64,000 nt of DNA from Pyruvatibacter sp. HU-CL02332 (GCF_040362765.1 NZ_BAABWK010000001.1:1-64000), one strand, 5' to 3'. Positions 36,633 through 46,615 are shown, counted from the first letter of the stretch. Numbers and translations: made by a program. The notes: a model not told the origin generated them from the sequence alone.

Positions 36633-38126
36633 TCACTCTACGCGGGCACGCCGAACAGCGTCCTGCCAGCCAGCGTAGCGACCTTCTCGCCAGTCCTCAG
36701 GCTTTTGCGGATCAAAGGTTTTGTCCAACTGCCAGATAGCTTCGACATCATCCGTTGACTTGAACAGACCAACGGTGAGCCCCGCAGCAAAGGCGGCCCC
36801 CAGCGACGTTGTTTCCGTGACGGCGGGCCGCGCAATCGGACGACCCAGCGTGTCTGCGAGCACCTGACAGAACCAGTCATTTGCCACCATGCCGCCGTCC
36901 ACCCGAAGTTCGGTGGGAGCCGTAAGGCCCGCCCGGCTCATGTCATCGGCCATGGCATCCATCAGATCACGGGTCTGAAATGCCACGGCTTCAAGAGCTG
37001 CACAAACAATTTCGGCCCGCCCTGTATCACGCGTCATGCCCACAATCGTGCCCCGCGCATGCGGGTCCCAATAGGGCGCTCCAAGACCGGTAAAGGCCGG
37101 CACCAGATACACGTTGGACGCGGGGTCAGCTTCCTTGGCGAGAGCCTCACTCTCCTGAGCCGATGCAATCAGACCCATCTTGTCGCGCAGCCACTGAACC
37201 GTGGCACCCGCCATGAAGATTGATCCCTCCAGCGCATAGGTCGGCTTACCGCCAAACCGATAGGCGACTGTGCCGAGCAGCCGGTTGGCGCTGTCCACTT
37301 TCGTTTCGCCCGTATTCACCAGCGCAAAGCAGCCCGTGCCGTAGGTGGATTTCATCAAGCCCGGCGCAAAACATGCCTGCCCGACTGTTGCAGCCTGTTG
37401 ATCCCCAAGAATGCCCGCAACCGGAACCGGTGCTCCAAAGTGCTGTTCGACCGCAGTGCCAAAAACCGCGGCAGGGTCCAGAACACGCGGCAGCATGTCT
37501 CGCGGTACACGAAGGATGTTCAGCAGTTCATCGTCCCAGTCCTGAGTCTCGATGTTGAAAAGCAGGGTGCGCGAGGCATTGGTGACATCCGTAGCGTGCA
37601 CCTCCTTGCCGGTCAGGTTGAACACCAGCCAGCTATCGATGGTGCCAAAGCATAACTCACCCTTCTCAGCACGGGCACGCGCGCCTTCCACATTGTCCAG
37701 TATCCAGGCGACTTTGGTTCCCGAAAAATACGGGTCCAGCAACAGGCCGGTCCGCTGCTTGAACAACGCCTCGTGACCATCCGCCTTCAGGGCCGCACAC
37801 GCATCCGCCGTCCGCCGGTCCTGCCAGACGATGGCGCGATACACAGGCTCACCGGTCGCCCGGTCCCACACCACTGTTGTTTCGCGCTGGTTGGTAATGC
37901 CGATGCCGGCGATCTCAGACACACCAATGTCGGCGATTGCTTCGCGGCACACTGCGAGAGTGTCATTCCAGATTTCGACAGGGTCATGCTCGACCCACCC
38001 ATCGTTGGGAAAATGCTGGGTCAGTTCCTTCTGGGCCGAGGCCACAGGCGATCCGGCACCATCAAATACGATTGCGCGGGAGGACGTGGTCCCCTGGTCA
38101 ATGGAAAGAATATGTGTGGCAGCCAT
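36633..38126 (-). CDS. glpK: Glycerol kinase
   Basis: 497 aa from the ATG at 38126, with GGGAGA 8 nt upstream. FGGY-family carbohydrate kinase: N-terminal [16 protein letters not shown] phosphate loop, [12 protein letters not shown] in the glycerol site, and the family signature [19 protein letters not shown]-type segment in the second half. Known role: ATP-dependent phosphorylation of glycerol to sn-glycerol-3-phosphate. No glpD or glpF is adjacent, so it is probably expressed alone. Confidence 0.95.
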   Translation of the reverse strand: MAATHILSIDQGTTSSRAIVFDGAGSPVASAQKELTQHFPNDGWVEHDPVEIWNDTLAVCREAIADIGVSEIAGIGITNQRETTVVWDRATGEPVYRAIVWQDRRTADACAALKADGHEALFKQRTGLLLDPYFSGTKVAWILDNVEGARARAEKGELCFGTIDSWLVFNLTGKEVHATDVTNASRTLLFNIETQDWDDELLNILRVPRDMLPRVLDPAAVFGTAVEQHFGAPVPVAGILGDQQAATVGQACFAPGLMKSTYGTGCFALVNTGETKVDSANRLLGTVAYRFGGKPTYALEGSIFMAGATVQWLRDKMGLIASAQESEALAKEADPASNVYLVPAFTGLGAPYWDPHARGTIVGMTRDTGRAEIVCAALEAVAFQTRDLMDAMADDMSRAGLTAPTELRVDGGMVANDWFCQVLADTLGRPIARPAVTETTSLGAAFAAGLTVGLFKSTDDVEAIWQLDKTFDPQKPEDWREGRYAGWQDAVRRARVE

Positions 38127-38203
38127 CGTGACATCTCCCTGCATGCGCCCGCTCTATTGCCTCAGCAATACACCGGATGGCGCGCGCACGAAATGCATGG
38201 ACG

Positions 38204-38551
38204 CTAATTCTTGTCCCGAGTTTCAGCCCCGGTTTCAGTCCTGACCCATTCAGCAAATAGCGGGTCGACATCGCACGCGGCAAAAGCAGTGACTGCGGGC
38301 GTGTCATAAGGATGCATCCGGATAATTGTATCCATGGCCGCCCGGCAGCTCTGCTGGGTCGTTTTGAAAAGCAACGCGACTTCAGATTCGGACTGCAACT
38401 CACCCTGCCACATATAGATAGAGTTCATCCCCGGCAGCATGTTCACGCAGGCGGCTTGACCGGCTTCGATAACTGCCCCTGCCAACCGCTCCGCCTCGGC
38501 CTGAGAGGGAGCTGTTGAATAGATGAATACAATCGCATCGGGGTCTGACAT
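38204..38551 (-). CDS. cutA: Divalent-cation tolerance protein CutA
   Basis: 115 aa from the ATG at 38551 with AAGG about 6 nt upstream; an in-frame TTG gives 10 more residues of unlikely composition. CutA1 marks are IYSTAPSQAEAERLAGAVIEAGQAACVNMLPG and SIYMWQGELQSESEVALLFKT. The family forms stable trimers and is linked to copper or divalent-metal tolerance, though the mechanism is unclear. It diverges from nadK. Confidence 0.92.
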   Translation of the reverse strand: MSDPDAIVFIYSTAPSQAEAERLAGAVIEAGQAACVNMLPGMNSIYMWQGELQSESEVALLFKTTQQSCRAAMDTIIRMHPYDTPAVTAFAACDVDPLFAEWVRTETGAETRDKN

Positions 38552-38634
38552 CACGCGCCTTTTACGTTCTTCTTCTGGCAAGCCTTCTGGGCTAAGGTCA
38601 CTACCCTACCCCATTGCCCCCAGTGCCAAAAAAC

Positions 38635-39402
38635 ATGCCCCCTGAAAAACTATCATTTGTCGCCAGTCCCCATGACGAGGCGCAGGACGCGTTCAAAACG
38701 CTGACTGCACGCTATGGCAATGCGGACCCAAAGACGGCAGACGCCATTGTGGCGCTTGGGGGCGACGGCCTCATGCTGCAGACGCTGCACGCGCAACTGG
38801 GCAATGGCCACCCGATCTACGGCATGAACCGCGGCTCTGTCGGCTTCCTCATGAATGACTACTCCGAGGACGATCTTCCAGCGCGCATCGAGGCAGCGGA
38901 ACACACGACCATCCACCCCCTGCGGGTCAGGACGGAAGACGTCAATGGCGAGCACGCGGAAGCTTTGGCCATCAATGAAGTCTCCATGCTGCGCGAGACC
39001 TATCAAGCAGCCAAACTGCGCATCGTGATTGATGGCAAGACGCGCATGGAAGAACTCGTCTGCGATGGTTTGCTGGTCGCGACACCTGCGGGCTCCACGG
39101 CGTACAACCTCTCCGCTCACGGACCGATCCTGCCGCTGGGGGCACAGCTTCTGGCCCTGACACCCATCAGTGCGTTCAGGCCGCGCCGCTGGCGTGGCGC
39201 ATTGCTGCGCCACAATGCCTGTGTTCAGATTGAAGTTCTCGAGGCCGCCAAGCGGCCGGTAAGTGCTGTCGCCGACCATCAGGAATTCCGCTCGGTCCGC
39301 AAGGCGAGTATCGAAGAAGCATCAGACATCGGCCTGCACATGCTGTTTGACCGCGACCGCAATCTTGATGAGCGGATTATCGCGGAGCAGTTCCTGCCGT
39401 GA
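38635..39402 (+). CDS. nadK: NAD kinase
   Basis: 255 aa from the ATG at 38635; TTG (38614) and GTG (38623) starts are possible and none has a clear Shine-Dalgarno. The diagnostic GGDG motif lies at 42-45, with NE in AINEVSMLR and the substrate motif [16 protein letters not shown]. Known role: ATP-dependent phosphorylation of NAD to NADP. Its stop overlaps the GTG of the AbrB-family gene by 4 bases. Confidence 0.93.
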   Translation: MPPEKLSFVASPHDEAQDAFKTLTARYGNADPKTADAIVALGGDGLMLQTLHAQLGNGHPIYGMNRGSVGFLMNDYSEDDLPARIEAAEHTTIHPLRVRTEDVNGEHAEALAINEVSMLRETYQAAKLRIVIDGKTRMEELVCDGLLVATPAGSTAYNLSAHGPILPLGAQLLALTPISAFRPRRWRGALLRHNACVQIEVLEAAKRPVSAVADHQEFRSVRKASIEEASDIGLHMLFDRDRNLDERIIAEQFLP

Positions 39403-40541
39403 CCTCTGCGCCCCAACCTCCCAAGGACAGCCTCTCGGCTGTTGCCGCCGGAGGTTTGGCTTTGCCCGGCTCCACACCTCCGGACTTTCGAACTGTCGCA
39501 ACAACACTGCTGATCGCCAGCGTGGGCGGTGGCCTCTTCGCTATTGCTGGCGCGCCCCTGGCCTGGATGCTGGGCGCCATGTTCATCACCACTGGTGTGG
39601 CAATGGCCGGGCTAACCAAGCTGGGTATCTATGCATGGTTGCGCACCACCATGATCGCCGTTCTCGGCGTCATGCTGGGCAGCGCCTTTACGCCTGAATT
39701 GCTGTCTCAGATGTTGGGATGGTGGCCCGACATTCTGGTGCTTGCGGTCTTCATCGCCTTTGTGACCGCCACAGGCTTTATCGTCTTTCGCTTTGGCGCA
39801 GGCTACGACACCACCACGGCGTATTTTTCCGCAACCCCCGGTGGCCTGTCTGAAATGGCGATCATGGGCCATGAGCTGGGGGCGGACATCAGGACAATTT
39901 CCCTCATCCACGCAACGCGCATTCTTGTGGTGGTGGCCACGATCCCCGTCTATTTCCGGGTTGTGGAGGGGTTGGAGATACCAGCCTTGCCGCGAGATGT
40001 CGGCTCCCTGATAGATCTTGCTCTCTATGAGGCCGTCATGCTGAGCGGCTGTGCCGTGCTTGGAGTTCCCTTGGGCCGCTTAAGCCGTGTGCCCGCCGGC
40101 TCTTTGATCGGGCCAATGGTGCTGAGTGCGGCTGTTCACCTGGCCGGTCTTTCAAGTGGCAAGCCACCCGTCGAAATCGTAGCCGCAGCACAAGTGGTGG
40201 TCGGCGCTTCCATAGGGTGCCGGTTTGCTGGTCTCACACTAGCCGATGCCCGGAAAATCATCTCGGCAGGGATGATATCCGGCATCCTTATGGTCATCGC
40301 CGCAGCCCTTGCAGCCTATTCTCTGTCGGGCTTTCTGGATCGGCCAGTGGAAGTGCTGGTCTTGTCCTTTGCCCCCGGTGGGCTGGCCGAAATGGCCCTG
40401 ATTGCCCTGATCCTTGGCATCGACACAGCCTTTGTGTCCGCGATGCATGTGCTGCGCATCGCCATGGTGGTCATTGGCGCACCAGTGGTTTTCAAACTGA
40501 TGGGCACAAAATCCACCAAATCCGAGACAATTGAGGATTAG
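39399..40541 (+). CDS. AbrB-family membrane protein (PF05145 type)
   Basis: 380 aa from a GTG that overlaps the nadK stop. About ten hydrophobic segments form two homologous halves; the repeat is seen as [12 protein letters not shown] (near 145) and [12 protein letters not shown] (near 325), each followed by a segment ending ATRI/VLRI. Such proteins were labelled putative ammonia monooxygenase, but there is no catalytic evidence and a transport role is more likely. Coupling to nadK is probably positional. Confidence 0.8.
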   Translation: MTSAPQPPKDSLSAVAAGGLALPGSTPPDFRTVATTLLIASVGGGLFAIAGAPLAWMLGAMFITTGVAMAGLTKLGIYAWLRTTMIAVLGVMLGSAFTPELLSQMLGWWPDILVLAVFIAFVTATGFIVFRFGAGYDTTTAYFSATPGGLSEMAIMGHELGADIRTISLIHATRILVVVATIPVYFRVVEGLEIPALPRDVGSLIDLALYEAVMLSGCAVLGVPLGRLSRVPAGSLIGPMVLSAAVHLAGLSSGKPPVEIVAAAQVVVGASIGCRFAGLTLADARKIISAGMISGILMVIAAALAAYSLSGFLDRPVEVLVLSFAPGGLAEMALIALILGIDTAFVSAMHVLRIAMVVIGAPVVFKLMGTKSTKSETIED

Positions 40542-40626
40542 ACTTTAACCGTCGTTAACCGGTAGGTGCGAAACTCCACACGTATTACGCGCAAACACGC
40601 TGGAAATCTGCCGGGATCGCCCAAGA

Positions 40627-41169
40627 ATGGACGCCTACGACTTTTCCCGACTTACCGTGCTGGTGGTTGATGACAACTGCCATATGCGCCAGCTCGTCCG
40701 CAATATTCTTTACGCATTCGGCTGTCAGACCATCCATGACGCTGCAGACGGCACTCAGGCCATCAGCATGCTTCAGTCGCACCAGATTGATATCCTGATT
40801 GCCGACTGGATGATGAAGCCAATGGACGGGATCGAGCTCACCAAGATCATCCGCAAGGGCGATGTGGTACCCAACCCGTACGTACCGGTGATCATGCTCA
40901 CCGCCCACACAACGATGCAGAATATCCTGGTCGCCCGCGAAGCAGGTGTGACCGAGTATCTGGCAAAACCACTAACGCCGCGCAGTCTGCTGACACGCCT
41001 TCAGATGGTGATTGGGAATCCTCGTCCCTTCGTCCGTACAGCGCAGTTCTTTGGCCCCGACCGCCGCCGCAAGGACAGCTCGTTCTATACGGGCCCGGAG
41101 CGGCGCGAAGATGCTGACAGCACCAAGGACACTTTCGAGCTCGATGATATGGAGGAAGACGCCGCCTAG
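40627..41169 (+). CDS. Single-domain response regulator (CheY-like) with charged tail
   Basis: 180 aa. A receiver domain covers residues 8-125: acidic pair D15-D16, phosphorylation site D60 in LIADWMM, Thr of MLTAHT and Lys of LAKPL are all present, so it should be phosphorylatable. The last ~50 residues are Arg-rich then acidic (RRRKDSSFYTGPERRED), with no output domain. The partner kinase is not in the window. It is followed after 20 nt by the Hpt-like gene, suggesting a shared phosphorelay-type function. Confidence 0.88.
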   Translation: MDAYDFSRLTVLVVDDNCHMRQLVRNILYAFGCQTIHDAADGTQAISMLQSHQIDILIADWMMKPMDGIELTKIIRKGDVVPNPYVPVIMLTAHTTMQNILVAREAGVTEYLAKPLTPRSLLTRLQMVIGNPRPFVRTAQFFGPDRRRKDSSFYTGPERREDADSTKDTFELDDMEEDAA

Positions 41170-41189
41170 CAGCTGCGCCTCGCATTCCC

Positions 41190-41675
41190 ATGGCCAAACA
41201 GGTTCAAAAACCAATCGAGTTCATTACGCCGCCAAACGTGCTGCGTGCCAAACTCGCCACCAAAACAGCTCCCGTCAAAAACCCTCTCGCGGCTGCCAAT
41301 CGGGCCCTCGCGGACATGAGCACCGAGTGCACCAAATGGGTCGATGAAGAAATCGACCGGTTGCATGAGCGGCGCCTGGCCTTTGTGGCAAAGCCGAAAG
41401 ATACAAACGCGCTGGACGACCTGACCCATACGGCTATGGACGTTAAAGGTCTTGCAGGGCCAGGCGGCTATCCCGATGCAGACGCGTTTGCCGTCAGCTT
41501 GATCGCCCTTCTCACCTCCGCTGACAATCTGGCAGCCAAGAATGTGGGACTCGTAGAAGCGCATGTAGACGCCATTCGCGCGACCCGCGAAAAGGCCTAC
41601 TCAGCAAAAGTCGCCGGCGCACTGGCCGCCGAACTCGCCGCGCGTACGGCGGAACTGGTGAGCGAAACCGCCTGA
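41190..41675 (+). CDS. Hpt-like protein lacking the phospho-acceptor histidine
   Basis: 161 aa, mostly predicted helical. The segment TAMDVKGLAGPGGYP (81-95) strongly recalls the alphaproteobacterial Hpt core HDxKGxGxxxGYP, but Met83 replaces the expected His. A Hpt-like four-helix bundle is therefore likely, without phosphotransfer unless another His (H80) serves. It lies 20 nt downstream of the receiver gene. The domain call is from pattern reading only. Confidence 0.55.
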   Translation: MAKQVQKPIEFITPPNVLRAKLATKTAPVKNPLAAANRALADMSTECTKWVDEEIDRLHERRLAFVAKPKDTNALDDLTHTAMDVKGLAGPGGYPDADAFAVSLIALLTSADNLAAKNVGLVEAHVDAIRATREKAYSAKVAGALAAELAARTAELVSETA

Positions 41676-41682
41676 TCTTCCT

Positions 41683-42471
41683 CTAGATGCTGTCCATGGT
41701 GATTTCAGTGACGCTGTATCCGGCTGCCGCGGGGATGGTCAGCATCATGGTGCCATCACGATCTTCAACCTGCGGCTCAACCGTTACGATGGTGCGCGCC
41801 TGCGCAGCTTCAAAAGCCTCTGCAACGGTTTTGCTTTCCGCCAGCTGCTCAAGATTCATCCGTGTTGGGAAGATGACTGTCCGCTTGCCGGCCTTGGCTT
41901 CCTCAAGTGCCTGCGCAGGGTTGATCCAGACTGAATCAACACCCTCTGAGCCATCATGCATTGCCACATGGTCTGATGGCGCAATGGCAAGATAGAAATG
42001 TGTATCAAACCGCTTGGGCATCATCTTCGGCGTGACCCAGTGCGCATAAGGCTCCAGAAGATCGCACGCGAGCCGGAGCTTTTCCCGAGACAGAAACTCA
42101 GCAATTGGAAGCTCACCCTTGTCGAGCCGGGGTCTGTCTGCCTCCAGTGAGGAAAGACGCTTGCCGTCAATCAATGCCCCGCTCTCGTCGCGTGCCAGAA
42201 GCACGCCGGATTCCTCAAATGCCTCCCGAATGGCAGCAACGCGCAATGCCAGCAGCGAGTCGTCAAGGTCGTCAGCGCCGTCACACAGCGGACGAACCTC
42301 CGGCAGGACGTCGCCTGGCGCCAGCTTGCCGCCCGGGAACACCAGTGCCCCTGATGCAAAATCAATCTGGTGGTGACGCACCACCATGAAGACCTCAAGG
42401 CCCTCCGCCCCGTCGCGCAGCATAAGGATGGTTGCCGCAGGAATGAGCGGTTTTTGAACTTTGTCAGACAC
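41683..42471 (-). CDS. Nudix hydrolase (NUDT19/RP2-like)
   Basis: 262 aa from a GTG with GGGGGAG upstream. The Nudix box is split: GALVFPGGKLAPGD (41-54) and then REAFEESGVLLA after an insertion of about 25 residues, as in the NUDT19-type subgroup. FDTHFYLAIAP and EGVDSVWINPAQAL follow. NUDT19 relatives act on CoA or CoA esters, which would fit the acyl-CoA genes downstream, but the substrate here is unproven. Convergent with the Hpt-like gene (7-nt gap). Confidence 0.82.
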   Translation of the reverse strand: MSDKVQKPLIPAATILMLRDGAEGLEVFMVVRHHQIDFASGALVFPGGKLAPGDVLPEVRPLCDGADDLDDSLLALRVAAIREAFEESGVLLARDESGALIDGKRLSSLEADRPRLDKGELPIAEFLSREKLRLACDLLEPYAHWVTPKMMPKRFDTHFYLAIAPSDHVAMHDGSEGVDSVWINPAQALEEAKAGKRTVIFPTRMNLEQLAESKTVAEAFEAAQARTIVTVEPQVEDRDGTMMLTIPAAAGYSVTEITMDSI

Positions 42472-42633
42472 TGAAATCTTCTCCCCCGAGCCCGCTCAAT
42501 CAAGCTTAAAACTGCCAAGAGATTGCAGCTTTAGATTATGAGCGCCCGTTAACTTTTGTTTTGTATCCTTCGACCGATCAACGCTAGGCAGCCCGAAAAA
42601 CGGGCCCTCGGTGCAAAAGGGCTTCGAGCAATC

Positions 42634-43728
42634 ATGTATCGCAATTCCTTCCGCCTCACCAATAGAGAGATTGACGAGGCCTTTGCCACACGTCAGTTCC
42701 GCCTTGTTTTTCAGCCAAAAATCGACCTTGCGCGACGCACATTGGCCGGTGTCGAAAGCTTTGCACGCTGGCAACACCCACAATTCGGTGTGATCCCGCC
42801 TGCCCTGTTCCTGCCCGTACTGGCACGCCAGGGCCGTAACCAGGAGCTCACTCGCTTTGTGCTCAGCGAGGCCGTTGCGCAATTGGTGAGATGGCGCGCA
42901 TCTGGTGAAACAGCAACTGTATCAATCAACGTGGCACCGGAAGAACTGGCAGACGGTTCCTTGCCGGTCTCAATCCGGCTTGCACTGAACGCAGCAGATC
43001 TTGATCCATCGAGGCTTATCGTTGACCTGCCGGAGAGCGGCCTCGCCGCTGAACCTGATCGTGCCCGCGACACCATTCATGCCCTGTCTGAAATCGGCAT
43101 TGGACTGGCGCTGGAATGCGCGCAGGAGCCGCTGATTGATTTCACGAATACGGATACAGCAACGCTGGATCCCACAGCCTTTCAGGAGTTCAAGATTGGC
43201 GGCCGCGCGATCATTCAATTCGCCAGCCGAATTGAGGGCACAGGTCTGGGTCTTATGCGCAGCCGTCTGGAATACGCGACATCAAACCAGATGAAGACGA
43301 CGGCCGTAGGCGCTGAAACCGCCGACACGGTGTCGCTCCTTCCGTCATTGGGATTCGAGCAGGCACAGGGAAATGCAATTTCATCGCCGCTGACGCCTCA
43401 AGCACTGCTCGACTTCGACGCATCCACTGCAATGGAAAGCCTCTTGGGACACGCAGCCCAGGATGCGTCACAGAAGGTCCAACTTGAAGAATTTGCGCCA
43501 CCTAAGGCGGATGTCTCAGACAAGAAATCTCGCATCCAGGTTGTGCGTGGCAATGCGAAAGTCGAACTGATGACGCAGGGGAAAACTGGCGGGCAAACCC
43601 ATGTCATCAAACTGCCTGATCCAGCATCAGTCACTGCCGGCAAGCAGCGCGACGAGCAGACCGGCGTGCCGAAGCTCAGCTTCTTCACACGACTGCAAAC
43701 GCGATTTTCACGAACGTTCCAGGCCTGA
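42634..43728 (+). CDS. Degenerate EAL-domain protein
   Basis: 364 aa from the ATG at 42634; the frame is open further upstream to a TTG. The N-terminal ~230 residues are EAL-like (VFQPKIDLARRTLAGVESFARWQHP), but the signature is ESF instead of EAL, and LALECAQ replaces the catalytic DD-containing loop. c-di-GMP hydrolysis is unlikely; binding or a scaffold role is possible. The last ~130 residues are unlike known domains and rich in Gln/Lys/Ala. It lies near a receiver and a Hpt-like gene. Confidence 0.75.
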   Translation: MYRNSFRLTNREIDEAFATRQFRLVFQPKIDLARRTLAGVESFARWQHPQFGVIPPALFLPVLARQGRNQELTRFVLSEAVAQLVRWRASGETATVSINVAPEELADGSLPVSIRLALNAADLDPSRLIVDLPESGLAAEPDRARDTIHALSEIGIGLALECAQEPLIDFTNTDTATLDPTAFQEFKIGGRAIIQFASRIEGTGLGLMRSRLEYATSNQMKTTAVGAETADTVSLLPSLGFEQAQGNAISSPLTPQALLDFDASTAMESLLGHAAQDASQKVQLEEFAPPKADVSDKKSRIQVVRGNAKVELMTQGKTGGQTHVIKLPDPASVTAGKQRDEQTGVPKLSFFTRLQTRFSRTFQA

Positions 43729-43815
43729 CACTCACGATCTTCGACAAGGGTGTTGCTGCATCACTCATGCGGCCTCATGATCGAGCGCAACAAAACCCTG
43801 CCTGCGAGGAACGTC

Positions 43816-45009
43816 ATGGATTTGCCAGCAACTCAGTACACACCTGTTTCATTCACACCTGAGCAGGTCGGGCTGCGTGACCATTTCCGCAAATACATGA
43901 TGGCCGAGCTTGATCCGCGTACGACGGATTTTGAAAACGGCGAGAGCCCCTACCCGTTCATGAAGCAGATGGTGGCGGATCTCGGACTGGCCACAGAGGC
44001 CGATCGGCTGGAGAAAACCGGCGGTGCCAAAAACCCGGATGAGAATAGCGATCGCAAGAACGACCCGGACAATGATGCGCTCATGCGCTTCATCCGCACG
44101 CAGATCCAGATTGAAGTCGCGCGGGTGAACCCCGGCTTTGCATTGAGCTGGGGTGCCAGCATCGGCCTGTTCGGGTCCAATGTGCGCAGCAAGGGCACTG
44201 TTGAACAGGTGAAGAAATACGTACCTGATGTTCAGCGCTGCGAAAAGATCGGGTCCTGGTGTCTGACAGAACCCGGTGCTGGATCAGACGCGTTTGGTTC
44301 CATGAAGACGACGGCCCGCCCGGATGGGGACGATTTCATTCTGAACGGCAGCAAGACCTTCATCACCAACGCGCCCTATGCAGACTATTTCCTGGTCTAC
44401 GCACGCAACACAGACGATGGGTCCATTCAAGCTTTCATTGTCGAGCGCGATTACAAGGGTGTGGATACCTCAAAGCCGTTTGACAAGATGGGCATGAAGT
44501 CTTCTCCCACCGGACAGGTGTTCCTGGACGATGTACGCGTGCCGGGTGAAAACCTGCTTGGCGGCGGTCAAAAGGACCGCGACCACGTCCGCAAGTCCTT
44601 GGCATCAGAGCGGATTGGTATTGCAGTCCAGTCCTATGCCATCGCCGAACGCTGCTACGACATTGCCGTTGACTACGCCAAGACCCGCGAACAGGGCGGG
44701 CAAGCCATTGGCAACTACCAGCTGGTCCAAAACCGGCTGGCGCGTATGTATGTGGACCTCTCCAACTCACGCCGCATCGTCTATTCGAATGAGCAGATGG
44801 ACTTGCTGGACGCTTGCGCCGGCAAACTTTTTGTGGCGGAAGCCGGCACGCGTGTGGCCACGGAGGCAATCCACATCCTCGCCGGCAATGGCTACATGGC
44901 GGAATATGTGGTGGAGCGCATGGCGCGCGACGCAAAACTGCTGGAACTCGGCGGCGGGACCACAGAGATTCAGATCCTCACCATCGGCAAGGCGATCATG
45001 GAAGGGTGA
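43816..45009 (+). CDS. Acyl-CoA dehydrogenase
   Basis: 397 aa from the ATG at 43816 with GAGGA 6-7 nt upstream. FAD-binding segments WCLTEPGAGSDAFG and FITNAPYADYFLVYAR and the C-terminal ILAGNGYMAEYVVERMARDAKLLELGGGTTEIQ are canonical. An insertion rich in Asp/Asn (about residues 70-90, KNPDENSDRKNDPDND) is unusual. Substrate chain length cannot be read. Ends 6 nt before the convergent DUF2336 gene. Confidence 0.9.
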   Translation: MDLPATQYTPVSFTPEQVGLRDHFRKYMMAELDPRTTDFENGESPYPFMKQMVADLGLATEADRLEKTGGAKNPDENSDRKNDPDNDALMRFIRTQIQIEVARVNPGFALSWGASIGLFGSNVRSKGTVEQVKKYVPDVQRCEKIGSWCLTEPGAGSDAFGSMKTTARPDGDDFILNGSKTFITNAPYADYFLVYARNTDDGSIQAFIVERDYKGVDTSKPFDKMGMKSSPTGQVFLDDVRVPGENLLGGGQKDRDHVRKSLASERIGIAVQSYAIAERCYDIAVDYAKTREQGGQAIGNYQLVQNRLARMYVDLSNSRRIVYSNEQMDLLDACAGKLFVAEAGTRVATEAIHILAGNGYMAEYVVERMARDAKLLELGGGTTEIQILTIGKAIMEG

Positions 45010-45015
45010 AGGCGG

Positions 45016-46149
45016 TCAGGCTGAAAGCGCCTGTTCCGCTGTTTCGATCTCGTGCTTGCGAGACATCTGATACAGCAGGAAATCAAGATCATCATTTTTG
45101 AGCCCGTCAGGCTGCGTCAGAATACGCTCGATGATTGACCGGCGGAAGTTCTCCCGGTCATGCACTTCGCCATTGAGCGAAATGTCGTGGAAGACATCCA
45201 CGGCCGTGCGCAAAGGCAGATAGAGGTTCTGTGACAAACGGGCCTGCTGAAACAAGGCGCGCAATCCCAGACGACCGGCATCATGCACCAGTGTCCATGC
45301 ACGCTCCGGTGCAACACGGGCCATTTGCGCCAGCGCATGTTCAACAAAGCGCATTTCGCCCATGCATGCAGCACGCACAATAAGAGAGCCGGACAGGCGT
45401 CCTGATGCCTGCAGGTGCTCCATCAATGCAACGTAGTCATCAATCGTGGGCAGCCCATCCAGCAGAGCGATGGTCGCTGCTTCACGTGCTTCCAGCGCCA
45501 TCCGGTCCGCAAGATCAGAGCCAATGCCGTGGCGAGATACCAGACGCTCTTTCACTTCATCCGATACCAGTGTGACAAGTCGCTCAGATACATTGAGCGG
45601 AAGCGCCTCGCGCTCTGCCATCAGGCCAGTGACGTCATCGTCATCGTGCCAACGATCAATCACACGATTGTAGGAAGAAGGTGCAATGTCAGCGCCCTGG
45701 TTTTCTAGCATCCGGCTGATGGCTTCCTTGCCACCGTCTTCTGCAATTGCTTCGGTTACAGCGCTTGAGACAACAGTACGGCCTGCAATGGCGGCTGCCT
45801 TGGACCCGCCACTACTGCGCACTATTGCAATGAGGTCCTCATCGCTAATGGCTGGCGACACCTCAAGAAAAGGCACCGCAATTTCATCAATGTCGTTGGC
45901 CAGTGCAGCAGCGACATCAGCTGGGATGTCAGCGGTATTGGCAATGGACTCCGCAACAGCAATGCGAACAAGGCTGGCAGCGTCCTGCACCATGAGACGC
46001 AGAATGTCGTTTGCGAGAAGGCGTTCCTGACCAGTCAGACCACCAGCGTCGACCTGGGTGCCGACTTTGACGGCAACCTGCGCACGCGCATCCTCAGATG
46101 GCGAACCTAGAAGTCCAGAAATATCAGCTTGCGTGAGTGGCGGTACCAT
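45016..46149 (-). CDS. DUF2336 domain protein
   Basis: 377 aa with GGAGGA upstream. A soluble, mostly helical protein with HEAT-like repeating helices (ALVRIAVAESIANTADIP). DUF2336 proteins are confined mainly to Alphaproteobacteria; some have been linked to cell-cycle or motility control, but the function is not established. No membrane segment or signal peptide. Convergent with the acyl-CoA dehydrogenase gene. Confidence 0.75.
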   Translation of the reverse strand: MVPPLTQADISGLLGSPSEDARAQVAVKVGTQVDAGGLTGQERLLANDILRLMVQDAASLVRIAVAESIANTADIPADVAAALANDIDEIAVPFLEVSPAISDEDLIAIVRSSGGSKAAAIAGRTVVSSAVTEAIAEDGGKEAISRMLENQGADIAPSSYNRVIDRWHDDDDVTGLMAEREALPLNVSERLVTLVSDEVKERLVSRHGIGSDLADRMALEAREAATIALLDGLPTIDDYVALMEHLQASGRLSGSLIVRAACMGEMRFVEHALAQMARVAPERAWTLVHDAGRLGLRALFQQARLSQNLYLPLRTAVDVFHDISLNGEVHDRENFRRSIIERILTQPDGLKNDDLDFLLYQMSRKHEIETAEQALSA

Positions 46150-46327
46150 CGCGCTGTCCTCCTGTCAGGGCCGCGATAGACACACCACGCCCTATTTAGA
46201 GTGCAGCGTGCGCCCTCAGGGTTAAGGTTTCGTTTAGCAAAAGATCAAATTCCAGCAGCGCTATAAAGCAAGCCCCCATACTTCTGCACCTTTGCCTTAA
46301 CTCCGGCGCATTCCGTCGGCAAAAGAA

Positions 46328-46341
46328 CCCCTTCGAAGGGG
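46328..46341. promoter_or_regulatory. 14-bp perfect palindrome upstream of the small membrane protein gene
   Basis: CCCCTTCGAAGGGG lies 42 nt upstream of the small membrane protein start in a 234-bp gap. It could be an operator or a short hairpin in the leader. No regulator is assigned. Confidence 0.4.
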
Positions 46342-46383
46342 ATCGTCTCTAGTGCCCGTGTATGTGTGGGGAGGCGACAATTT

Positions 46384-46563
46384 ATGGATATCACCTGGAT
46401 CATCGGCGGCGGAGCTGCGCTCGCCGTCCTGTTTGTTCTCATCTTGATGGGGACCAGTCGAAGACGCGCAACCAAGTCAGACCGCCTTGACCATGCCTTT
46501 GAGCGTGCCCGCTACGCTCGACGCACCGGCACTATGGGCTCTGATCGCGGCTACATCCGCTGA
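46384..46563 (+). CDS. Small single-pass membrane protein
   Basis: 59 aa from the ATG at 46384, with GGGGAGG about 9 nt upstream. Residues about 3-24 form one hydrophobic helix (WIIGGGAALAVLFVLILMG); the remaining 35 residues are Arg-rich (RRRATKSDRLDHAFERARYARR) and should be cytoplasmic. No family recognised. The ribosome binding site and clean helix make it likely to be real. Confidence 0.6.
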   Translation: MDITWIIGGGAALAVLFVLILMGTSRRRATKSDRLDHAFERARYARRTGTMGSDRGYIR

Positions 46564-46575
46564 CTACAAGAGCTA

Positions 46576-46603
46576 GGTAACTTGTCATATTTGACAAGTT
46601 ACC
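46576..46603. promoter_or_regulatory. TetR operator 1 (distal palindrome)
   Basis: Perfect inverted repeat with 12-bp arms GGTAACTTGTCA / TGACAAGTTACC around TATT. It lies 46 nt upstream of the TetR start and shares the CTTGTCA-N4-TGACAAG core with operator 2, whose centre is 38 bp further on. Confidence 0.85.
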
Positions 46604-46615
46604 CTGATGCAGCTA

